From Rhizophagus irregularis (taxonomy: Eukaryota; Glomeromycota; Glomeromycetes; Glomerales; Glomeraceae), in contig NC_089430.1 in NCBI RefSeq assembly GCF_026210795.1, positions 3,162,001 through 3,226,000 of the forward strand: a stretch of 64,000 nucleotides of DNA. Reading direction: 5' to 3'. Under the pieces are notes generated by a model that was not told where the DNA came from, searched no databases, and saw nothing but the letters and a program-made list of their open reading frames with translations. The translations under genes were made by a program, and so were the position numbers. Positions 47,574 to 57,564 of this stretch are shown here, piece after piece. Numbering within the stretch: the first letter of the stretch is position 1; each line of letters opens with the position of its first letter.

Positions 47574-48354
47574 GTTTTATCCTTTTCCGATCACTGGCTG
47601 ACGAGTTATTCGACAAAATGTTAAACATCGGCATTATAATATTTCTTAATTTATGTTTACTGCGCCATTTAACATTTTGCTAGATTTCTCAGTACCTAGT
47701 GATTGTAAAAAGACGATTAATAGCTCTTTGGAATCGCCTCATCGAGACGAATCGAATGGTGGTAAGCTCATCTCTCTGTGATCAATATTGACGGAGTTAT
47801 TACTTAAAAACCATTTAATATTTTTTAATTTCGGAAATTGATCTAGTGATTGGATTTCGATGTATCTTATACCATTAGATTCGTCTCATCAAGAAGAATC
47901 GAATGGTAGTAAGATCGTCTTTCTAGGATCAATATTGACAGAGTTATTACACAAAAACTATTAATATTTTTTTAATTTCGGAAATTAATCTAGTGATTGG
48001 ATTTCGACGTATTTTATACCATTAGAACCGTCTCATCAAGACGAATCGAATGGCGGTAAGATCATCTCTCTACGATTAATATTGGCGAAGTTACGATACA
48101 ATAAAGTTTTAAGTATAATTCTGGCTAAAATTATGTTAATTTTTGGCCGGAATTATGATATACAAATATAAGAAATTTTTTATATAGTCACATCTCTTTA
48201 TAATCACCAAATATGGAGGATCATCGCAACTCTTTCCTGAATTTTTGAAAATACTAATAAAATTTATTTTTGAAATTTTCGTTCGAAAATTTCTAAGTGC
48301 TCGTTCTAAATACTATATTTCTTCAGTTGCTTTCCTCTTTACTGAGCTTCTACT

Positions 48355-50475
48355 ATGTCTACACCTCCAGCTCCTTCTGTTATTAACCTGGATATTCCGC
48401 CGCCACCGCGTCTTATTACTTCTACTCCCTCAGGAGACCGCCCTTTGTCTCCCACGACTACCGCTGGCGCGCTTAATAAACGTTCACGAATTGTCACTGA
48501 TGATGCTATGAATGTTGATATAACTTCGCCTTCTGCTCCTGCTCCCACCCTTACTTCTACCGTTCCTTCTGGTCTTCCTGTCAACAAAGTCCACGTGATT
48601 ACATCTCCTCAAAATATTTCCACTCCTGTTGAAACTGTTGACGCTTTTATCCATGCTCCCTCTAACACCAGTGGTAAAGGCAAAGCTGTCGCTTTTGATA
48701 TCCCAGAACGACGACCATCCCCCGATGGTAATGCTGCCGCTATAAAATCCGCTCTATCTCGTTATTATGCTGCGGCATATTTACGCGATGCGCCTGACGC
48801 GTTCAAGACTAAATTCACCACCAATCGCTCCATGTGTGACGAAGTGGATTGCTCGCTCTCCAGATATTCCTCATATGGCACCCGCGCACGCTGCGATGGA
48901 TCAGGCGATAACAAAAAAATCCTTGTCTTCTTCTTTGATCAACATGATTTTACCGATTGTGTCAGCTCCCCACGTGCCGATCTCCTCGATTTGGCCTTCA
49001 GTCATTATTCCTCTGCAGACGCCAAGCTCAGTGACGAAATGAAGTCTTTGTTCGTCACTGATATCCCACTTTTCCTTACTGAGACTCAAGTCCGTCAGGC
49101 ATTTTCCCGATATGGTACTGTGATTAAATGCAAACTCACCCCCAAAAAACATTACTATAATGGACATATCCAGTTCTCCTCCGCGGATGCAATTACCCAA
49201 TTTAATGATATCTGGGCAATCATTTGCCTTGGTAATTCTTTACGTGTCTGCCCCGCATCTTTTTCGAAATCCCAACGTGATAGCCGCAGAGAACATGTTG
49301 CTATCCTTGCCGGCATTCCTAAGAATATTAAAGAAGCTGATCTACTAGAAATTGCCACTCAAGTCAATGCCAAGGCCCTTAACGTTCCATTATCTATCAA
49401 TTCCTACAAGCCTAAACCATATGTATATTTGAATTTCTCCTCATTTGAATCTCTTGAAGCTGCCAAAGAAATGACCGTGGCTTTCCGCGGCAAATGTTTA
49501 ACATGGCACTCTCCTAACGAAGCACAAACTCTATGTCATGTTTGTGGGCGTCCTGGTTGTTCTCCCTCTGTATGCAATCCCCATACCACACGGAAAGTGG
49601 ACGATCGCCTTAACAAACTTTATTCTCGTTTCAATGCTGGCCCTAGACGAGGCCGTCAGGATTCACGACAATCACGTGACAATTCTAATTCTCGTTCGAG
49701 ATCGCGTTCCAATTCTCGATCTCGCAATAATAATTCTTCTTCATCCCGCTCTAACAACAACAATAAGAATTCCAACTCTTCTTGTCCCAATACTTCTCGA
49801 AGTAGCAACCGGACCAATAATAATCATAATAATCCTAGGAACAATGATAATTCTTCTGGACCTACTCAACCTCTGCACAAACCTCATCCTATCATTTCTA
49901 CAACGCCTACTTCTTCATCCAACAATCCTGCCCCTACGCTTCCTCAACATGTTATTGATGAACTAAAGGCACAGATCAAAGAGATCGCTAACACTCTCCA
50001 TACTTTGGAAGAAACTGTCTCTTGGATGAATGATACTATTACGTCCCATGAGTATAGGCTATCCGAACTTGAATCAATGATGAACTATGACAACCCTGGT
50101 GATTCTGATTTGTATCCACCTCGTGATGATTATGAACGTCACAATCATTCCTATGACAATGGATGGGATGACGCTCCAACCCAAGACACGAATTCTGGTT
50201 TCAATTTTCCTCCCCATACTTCCTCTTCTCTTATGGACGTTTCTCCTGATGCTTCCTTCTCAGCCCTAGATCCTAACTCCATCCTATCAAGACGACATGT
50301 CCCCTTACCTGTCTCCCGACCTACTACTATTGCCCCCGATGCTAACACTTCCCGTTTGCAATCAGAAATTTTTAATGTTACTAATACACAAAAGAATCTC
50401 TCTGCCCAACTTGGTTCGATTATGGACAAATTGGACTCTTTCTCCCCCTCAAAACTCTCCCCTTCCAATGATTGA
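48355..50475 (+). CDS. LINE ORF1 protein (two RRM-like domains, zinc knuckle, coiled coils), 706 aa
   Basis: Intact from ATG 48355 to TGA 50473. The first 130 residues are Pro/Ser/Thr-rich and probably disordered. Residues ~230-300 look like an RRM (SLFVTDIPLFLTETQVRQAF, then NGHIQFSSADAI); a second, weaker one follows at ~315-385 (AILAGIPKNIKEADLLEI, VYLNFSS). Residues 394-407 are CHVCGRPGCSPSVC, a knuckle with Cys where CCHC has His. Then an Arg/Ser/Asn-rich stretch (RSRSRSNSRSR), a coiled coil at ~532-576 (IDELKAQIKEIANTLHTLEE) and a short C-terminal coil. Expected role: RNA binding and RNP assembly for retrotransposition. The many ORFs in other frames here are shadows. Confidence 0.9.
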   Translation: MSTPPAPSVINLDIPPPPRLITSTPSGDRPLSPTTTAGALNKRSRIVTDDAMNVDITSPSAPAPTLTSTVPSGLPVNKVHVITSPQNISTPVETVDAFIHAPSNTSGKGKAVAFDIPERRPSPDGNAAAIKSALSRYYAAAYLRDAPDAFKTKFTTNRSMCDEVDCSLSRYSSYGTRARCDGSGDNKKILVFFFDQHDFTDCVSSPRADLLDLAFSHYSSADAKLSDEMKSLFVTDIPLFLTETQVRQAFSRYGTVIKCKLTPKKHYYNGHIQFSSADAITQFNDIWAIICLGNSLRVCPASFSKSQRDSRREHVAILAGIPKNIKEADLLEIATQVNAKALNVPLSINSYKPKPYVYLNFSSFESLEAAKEMTVAFRGKCLTWHSPNEAQTLCHVCGRPGCSPSVCNPHTTRKVDDRLNKLYSRFNAGPRRGRQDSRQSRDNSNSRSRSRSNSRSRNNNSSSSRSNNNNKNSNSSCPNTSRSSNRTNNNHNNPRNNDNSSGPTQPLHKPHPIISTTPTSSSNNPAPTLPQHVIDELKAQIKEIANTLHTLEETVSWMNDTITSHEYRLSELESMMNYDNPGDSDLYPPRDDYERHNHSYDNGWDDAPTQDTNSGFNFPPHTSSSLMDVSPDASFSALDPNSILSRRHVPLPVSRPTTIAPDANTSRLQSEIFNVTNTQKNLSAQLGSIMDKLDSFSPSKLSPSND

Positions 50476-53400
50476 ACACCAATTTATATCGGGTGCATCA
50501 CAGGGATTTTACCCCCCTAATAGTGCGATACCTAATAATAATATTCTTAATAATTCTTCCTCTCCTTTCTCTTCCCCTCTTATTTCCTTTGGACAAATCA
50601 ATGTTAATGATTTGTGTTCCCCTGTTCGACAATTGCATTTGTTAAATTATTTTCTCCATTCTTCTTTTGGCGTTTTATCTTTAAATAATACTCGTCTTAC
50701 TTCTTCCGGTGCTAAATTTATTTATCAAAATGAACATTCCCACCATAATTTTAAGTCCTATTGGGCCCCTTCTTCTTCTAATTCACGACCTCATGATGGT
50801 GTTAGTCTTTTACTCCGTCATCCTTTACACAAACATGTTCAGAAGATTGATTCCTGGAAAGGTCGTCTTTTAAAATTAGATCTTTTTTTTCATCAGACGA
50901 AAATTTCTATTATTTCTGTTTATATTCCTCCTTATCATTCTATTCATTATAAAGAACGTGATGCTATTTTTGCCCAACTTAATTTATGGCTTGATAAAGC
51001 CCGCTCTAATAACTATCACGTAGTCATCCTTGGTGATTTTAATGCAGATGAAATTTCACATTCACATCTTCTTCAACATCATTTGAAAATTTTGCGATCA
51101 CTTTCTTCTCGATATTTTACGGATCATCAATCCCATACCTCTTCAATTTCAGGTCCAAGTCCCACCTTTTATCATCAGAATGGTTCTTCAAGACTTGATT
51201 ATATTTGGTCATCCCCTGGATTTCCTGCTCCTGGTCTTTTCTCTCAAACTGAAACTTGTCCTAAGCTGAACGATAATCAATTTACTGATCACTGTGTACT
51301 TTTAACGGCCTTCGATTTTAGCTCATGTTTCGCTAATTTATCCAAAGCTCGATTAAAACAGAAAAGCGAACAACGCACCATCTTTCTTTATAAAAATTTG
51401 AAAGATGACACTTGGGACAAATTTTCCAATGAAGTAAACTCACGTCTTGAGTTATACTTGACCACACACCACCCTTCAGTATCTTCACTTTCAGCTCTTT
51501 CATTGGACAAACTTTGGCACGCTCTTAAACGTTCTATTCTTGGTGATGCCATTGATTCTCTACCATTCCAACATGTATCCAATACTCATCACCATAAATA
51601 TCCTCCTGAACTTACCATGCTTATTGCTGTCAACAAATTCTTGGATAGATTATTGTTTAAATTGACCACATCTAGGCCTGGTCATCCTGCTCAAATTTTA
51701 CAAATGATTAATTCTTTACCAACCCAATTCATCCTCCTTAAGTCTCTTTTAACAGATTATACTATACCTTCTTATAGTACAACACCGCTTCCTACTTTTG
51801 TCAAATTTTTACGTTCACAAAAAGCTTTGGTCTCAGCTTATCTTTCCACACAATTTCATCAGCATCGTGTAGATTCCATTGAATATTATACTGCTCTTAG
51901 AGATGAACATTTCTCTACATCCCCGGGCTCTTTTATTTCTTCAGCCCTATCAGTGGAACATCGTTCTATTGTCCTTGATAGAGTTTTGGTTGTTATTGAC
52001 TCCAAACCCACATTACTTACTGATCCTTCAGATATCAAACAAGCTGCTATTAAACACTTCCAATCGGTTGTCACTCCTCCTTTGGTCCAGTATTCTTCTA
52101 CGGATTCATTTCCTCCTCGATGGCAACGAGCTTATACTCCTCTTCCAGATATTGATTCGTCCTTATATAACTTGGTTATGTCTCCTATTCTGGCCGATGA
52201 ATGGAAAAACACTCTCAATTCTATGCCTAATAATAAAGCCTCTGGTCCTTCCAAGATCTCTTATGAGATGCTCAAACATTTAACTGGAGAAACTTTCAAT
52301 TTGTCCCTTGTATTAGCCAATGCTTGTCTCATTCATGGAGATATTCCTGCCGATTGGCGTGAAGCACTTGTTTATCCCATTCCAAAGCCTCATGAATTTG
52401 ACGCCCAATTGAAGAATACGCGACCTATCACTCTATTGGAAACAGTACGTAAATGTGTGGTTAAGGTCGTTACAACTCGACTATCAAAAATCCTAGCCGA
52501 CAATCAAGTGCTCCAAGGTGGTAATTTTGCCGGATTACCAGGCGGCTCCACCGACATTCCTATTAAGATGCTTGATGCTATTATTCATCAACGACGCTTT
52601 GATAAAAGCGATGACCAAGAACTATGGGTTGTTTCTCAGGACATTTCTAAGGCCTTTGACTCAATTGATTTGAACATGCTTAGACTGGCTTTAATCCGTC
52701 TGCATATTCCGTCTTTATTGATCAAATTTATCATTAACCTTTTTTACAAGGCGTAATAATAAAATTATTACACATCATGGTGATACTTCTGGATATAGAG
52801 TTAGAATTGGTATTGACCAAGGTGAAATCATCTCTCCACTATTATGGGTTATATATTTGGATCCATTACTTACCACACTTAATCGAGAAGCTTGTGATCC
52901 CTTTATTTTGAAATCTTCTGCATTATTGGATTATTTTCCAATTGAATATGAACAACATAATCTTCCTGTTTCACATATTACATTTATGGATGACTCTACT
53001 TTGATTGCTTCATCTAAACAAGGAATTGAAGATCGCCTTTCTATTACTGCGGAATTTTACACTTTAAATAATACTCAAGCAAATTCAGCAAAATATATCC
53101 TTCTTTCTTCTGAACAATTTTCTCAAACTATTGTATTTGATCTATTCCCATCTTCTTTAAATACGATTCATACCCTTACTTTAAAGGCGTTAGCCTTATC
53201 TACATCCTTTCGGTTTTTAGGTGTTTGGTTTAACCTTTCAGCTTCTTCTCGTTTCGTTTATAACCAAACTGTTTCCATGGTCAAAGACATGGCTGCTCTA
53301 CTCAGTCCTAAAAAACTTTTAGTACAACATATAGCTTATCTTTATAACGTTGTCCTACTTCCGAGGCTTGAATTTCGCCTACAAACCACATTATTTGCAG

Positions 53401-55946
53401 AATCCACCATTAATCGCATGATTTCTCCAATGCTTTCTCTTATTCGGCAGAAGGCTGGTTTGGCCTCAGTCACTCCTCTTTCCACACTCTTCACACTATT
53501 GCCTTTCTCTATTCAACAAGCGTTTGGTCGATTTCTATCATCTCATGTGGCTTCGTGGCAGAAAATTTTTTCTCACCCTTCATATAAGCTCTTTGCTAAT
53601 TATATGATTACTTATCTCCAAGGTTTTTTGGACTGTGATGTCTGCCCTTTTACTATTGACCTGGAACCATGGTCCCACACCTTTTCTTTGCGATCACATT
53701 CTTTATTTAATTCTTTATTGTTCTCTTCTCGTTTAAATATCACGTGGTCTTTACTGTTCTGACCTCCGAGGAAAGATTTACGTCCGGCGATTCCACTCCG
53801 GTCTATTTTACCAAAAGATTTATTTACTTCCATGAAAAATGTTCGGAAAAATTTCTGCACTCATTTTCTTGCTCAATTGATTACACCGTGTGGCTCTCGA
53901 CTTCTCTCATGGAAAGATTTACGCTTTCTTAAACGAGTATCGAACAAAGGATCTGTGCCTGCTTGGTTTAATTATTTGTTCAATCTTATTGTTATTCTTA
54001 ATTCACTTTCTTTTTTTATTTTACAACAATTTAGAATTCCTAGTTCTCATACCGTAGCTTCTATTTCTTTTATAGATATTAGTCGAAATTATTGGTTTAA
54101 CCCTCAATGGGCTATTTCTTTTAATCGCAATACTAACTCTTTCCTCGTTGGCCGTGTGATTACTACCTATCCTGCTCCACGTAATGAAGCTCTTATTTCA
54201 CATTGGATTGCGTCATCGGTTGATGATTTACTTTCTGAATTTACTGCATGCCAAGGTTGTGCCTCTGCTATTCCGCGATCCTCTACCTCTAAGACTTTAA
54301 TTAAACGATGTCCCTCTGAAGGATGTTTCTCTTATGTTCTGTTATTAAGTTTGATCCGTTATCCTACGAAACCTCGTACTTATATACATGCGGATACTCG
54401 TTCGGTTTCACTTTCTGCCTCGCTAGGCTATGCCAAATCTCTTTTACTATTTCATCTTTTTGCTCCGGTTCGCTTACCTCCTACGAATGAACTAGTGCTT
54501 AGGATTTCTGATATCCAACTTCCTTCTTCGGTGTTTACCCTTTATATTGATGGTTCCTTTCTTTCTCCTCCTAGTCGTCCGGCATCCTCGATGGCTTATG
54601 CATGGACTGCTATAGATCCTGATGGATTTATTTTGGAATCCCATTATAATATCATCTCTTCCATTTTTCCTTCTGCTTTACGTTCAGAAGTTTTTGCTTT
54701 GTTGCACGGATTGGACTCCCTTCCTCGGAATTCAAAGATTACTGTCGCCACTGATTGTGCTCAATTACTTTCTTTATGGTCTTTATATGTGGATGCTCCT
54801 TTTATTTTCAGAATGCTTAAAGAATTCAACCACCTTTTGTGGTCCTCCATACGCACTATTATGTTGCAAAAGAATCTGGATGTTACCTTGATCAAGGTTC
54901 CTGCTCATGCTGACGACCCTTTGAATAATCATGTAGATGCATTAGCCAAAGCCGCTCATACTGACTCACATCTTTCTCCTTGTCCACCATCGGAATTGAT
55001 GGCTCCTTGCATTTTACAATATAATTCCTTACCTGTGGATATGAATATCCGGAAATTTATTAGAGATATTTTTGACGCCAAAAGTCTTTTAACTCTTGCT
55101 GTATTACCAAGATTTAATTCCTATTCTTCAATTTCTGATATTGATTGGGCTTGCACCAAATTTTGTCTCAATAACAATAAGCATTTTATCTCTCATCGGA
55201 ATGGCCGTTCCGAGTTTTGTGGTTTCCGTATTAAGCTACTTTTAGATATGCTTCCAACGCTTACAACTCTTCAGAGACAAAAGCCTCATCTTTATAATCC
55301 TAGTTGGCTTTGTCCTCAATGTAACTCCTTTCCTGAGACTTTAGACCACTTGTGGACTTGTCCTTATATTTTACCGGAATTTAGCCCTTTACAAACTTTT
55401 AAAACGTTACTATTGGCTCTTCGGACTACTTATCTTGATCATTTCCTTTCCGCGTCATCTTTAATGCCTTTACCGGACTCTTTTGCTGCTGAATTTATGG
55501 CTCTTAATTGTTGGGATTGTGACCCTCCTTCAATTTCCTGCCTGCGACTCACAAGAGGACTTATACCGATATCTTTGACAGAATTTCTTGGAGTTTATTT
55601 TTCTTCACCTACCATATGGTCTATCTTAGATACACCTTTGCACGACTTTCATTTTGACCTTTATGTTCAAATCTGGTTGTGCCGATCCATTTTCTTTCAT
55701 CACTGGGAATTAGCTCAAGGCATTACAAAAAAAATGAAATCGTCAGCTCTTGGGCCTTCTTCTATTCTTCGACCTTCCTCTAACATTCCTCTTGACTCTT
55801 CGACACCTTCCTTGGCGACAGCTTCCTTGGATTCCTGGGTTTCTTGGGTTTCCTCTACTATAATCCGTGGGGGATCTTGGATTTCGCATTTGGATTTTTG
55901 GCACCGCTTAACAGTTCAGCCTCTACTTAAGACTTCTTTTTGGTAA
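50468..55946 (+). pseudogene. LINE ORF2 (APE endonuclease, RT, RNase H), one frameshift and one TGA
   Basis: ATG at 50468 overlaps the ORF1 stop (8-base overlap). Endonuclease: GQINVND, VVILGDFNAD, SRLDYIW, FTDHCVLLT (to ~residue 290). RT: NKASGPSKISYEML, NTRPITLLETVRKCVVK, SQDISKAFDSIDLNML, then SHITFMDDSTLIASS, the catalytic box near 52984. RNase H: FTLYIDGSFLS (~54540), SALRSEVFALLHGL, VATDCAQLL, KVPAHADDPLNNHVDAL. C-terminal finger CPQCNSFPETLDHLWTC (~55313). Breaks: an extra base in the T6 run at 52740-52745 shifts the frame, and TGA at 53760 follows TWSLLF. Discounting these, the length is 1825 codons plus stop. Inactive as written, but young. Confidence 0.9.
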
Positions 55947-56227
55947 CGGATTGGATCTTAGGACATGCTGGATAGTTGACTCACACTGGCCTTCGGGTAA
56001 AGATGGGGTATGCGTTTCTGTAATAGTTTAGTTTTTCTTTACTTAATTTTATTTTGTTTAGATTTCTTTACTTGTATGAATCGTGAAGCTAGTTCTTTTT
56101 ATTTTTTATGTTTATTTTCTATATTTGATATTAGTAATATTGTTCGATCTGTTTATTGTACTTTTCGTTTAAATTTAATAATAAAAGATAAAGTCATAAG
56201 ACTGTTTGCTCATAATCACCAAATATA

Positions 56228-57187
56228 AGCCTGAGTATGGTGAGGTCGCAGGTTCGATTCCCATGACCACGGAAATAAAAAGAATTTTACTGCGGACGCT
56301 ACAACCAATAGCGTGAAGGTACGGGGGAGTTAGTGTAGTTGGACTGCATCATGGTGAATTAGTGTGTACGGTTAGGCCGCACATTTCAACTAAGGGTCAT
56401 GGTGTCCTTCTAACGTTCCCTATGAGGCCATTGGCATGTGCGCAGTCCTGTCCTTGAGGTCACTACTATACCTTGGGAGGACTTCCTGTCCAGGTGGTCA
56501 CTCTACGATACCACTTGGGGTCAGTAATGGCTAGATGGTCGTTCTAGATGGTAAAGCTGAGGGTGCAATGTCTTAGTGGTAGTTTGACCTTCTGTTAGGT
56601 CATAGACCAACCACGGTGTTCGTGCGCAGAACAGATAGCTTGGTGATTGGGTTCGATTCCCTTACTCTGATGGGGCGCCTGGTTGGTGATTCCTGGTGGT
56701 TGATACCCACCATAAGGGATGATCCTGGGTAACACCTACAAGCTTACTGTTTAGGTGGTCACTACAAAGTATACCACTTGGGGATTACAACTGTACTATC
56801 GGTGGTGGGTAATCGCAGGCTGTAGTGGCCTTTGAGTGAGACTTGTTACCTAATATGGTGGTATGGAAGGGGTCTAGATGTTTGAAGGTTATCTGACGAA
56901 AGTCCTCCGTGAAAGTAGTAGTGGTGAGGGGTTATAATAGTAGCCATTACAGTATCATGCACGGATTAAAGGACGAGTAGGGTGGTGTTCAGCAGATTCG
57001 AAGGCCTTCGGGTCCCTGGGATATGTCCTTGCGTTTCGGTTGTGGTGTTGAATTGTCCCTGTTAAAAGGTGGCGGGGATGGTTACATCATGGCTTAGTGA
57101 GGATGATGCAATGAACGACCTACCTCCATAGCCTTCAATAGAGGGTGCGGAAAGTAGTGGCCACTAAACTTACAAAACACTTGTAAA
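56228..57187 (+). mobile_element. SINE-like noncoding retroelement, copy B, 16-bp TSD
   Basis: ATAATCACCAAATATA at 56212-56227 and 57188-57203 flanks 960 bp without ORFs. B-box words GGTTCGATTCC occur at 56251-56261 and 56650-56660; A-box-like TTAGTGTAGTTGG at 56330-56342 and TTAGTGGTAG at 56573-56582. Two internal stem-loops of one type, CCAGGTGGT..ACCACTTGG (about 56490-56518) and TTAGGTGGT..ACCACTTGG (about 56752-56782), recur in copy A. About 620 bp (56384-57000) match copy A inverted; the first ~157 bp and the 3' end do not. Pol III transcription is inference. Confidence 0.7.
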
Positions 57188-57203
57188 ATAATCACCAAAT
57201 ATA

Positions 57204-57251
57204 TAAAAGATAAAGTCATAAGACTGTTTGCTTATAATCACCAAATATGGA
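57204..57251 (+). repeat. Second copy of the LINE 3' tail plus target site
   Basis: TAAAAGATAAAGTCATAAGA through CTGTTTGCT repeats the LINE tail at 56182-56210, followed by the target word again. It is either a severely truncated LINE insertion or a shared tail of copy B. Confidence 0.75.
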
Positions 57252-57564
57252 CTGTCCCAAATGTGTGATTATAAAGAGAGTTGACTGTATATCAAAAATT
57301 TATATTGAAGTTCAAAATTTTTAATTTTTATGTTTAGCATTTTCAAAGAGCCGATGTTTAACAGTTAATTACTGCAAGTGAGAACTATATACTGTAAAAG
57401 TTTCGTGGCTTTTAGTGTAATATTGGCTTTCTGAGCTAGCTCTCTAATTAAGTTTAATGAATAGCTTCTTTGAAAAATATCACTTTTTATTAATTTTATA
57501 TAATTTTTATATACTTATTACATCATCTGTTTAGAAACTACAAATTTATAAAGTAACAGATGTT

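Larger units (their letters stand above)
48198..56227 (+). mobile_element. Nearly intact LINE (RRM-ORF1; EN-RT-RNase H ORF2), ~8 kb
   Basis: TTATAATCACCAAATATGGA at 48198-48217 recurs at 57232-57251 as the far TSD; copy 1 of the host element has the site once (about 16199-16218). The LINE starts at 48218 with a 137-bp 5' leader, has two overlapping ORFs, a ~265-bp 3' UTR and a short A-rich tail (ATAATAAAAGATAAAGTCAT through CTGTTTGC, to ~56210). It is markedly more GC-rich than the surroundings, which suggests recent arrival. Domain order EN-RT-RNase H fits the I/Tad group. Confidence 0.9.
46491..57289. mobile_element. Pogo-like element, copy 2, inflated by three retro-insertions
   Basis: Same termini as 15137-16254 (TA-CAGTCAACTCCCTCTATAG at left, CTATAA-type arm ending GTTGACTG-TA at right). 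Element sequence occupies 46491-46788, 47589-48217 and 57252-57289. The gaps hold a SINE-like element (46789-47573), an 8-kb LINE (48218 on) and a second SINE-like element (56228-57187). It has two full 147-bp core repeats where copy 1 has three. Confidence 0.9.

Noticed and set aside
50297-50467. ORF2 start at 50297
   Set aside because: The frame is open there, but the segment overlaps ORF1 coding sequence by 170 bases; the ATG at 50468, overlapping the ORF1 stop, is the better start.
48339-50468. Several antisense and out-of-frame ORFs of 60-142 aa
   Set aside because: All are shadows of the intact LINE ORF1.
56228-56680. Genuine tRNA genes at the GGTTCGATTCC words
   Set aside because: A- and B-box-like words exist, but no clover-leaf acceptor stem or proper spacing was found; treated as SINE-like promoters.
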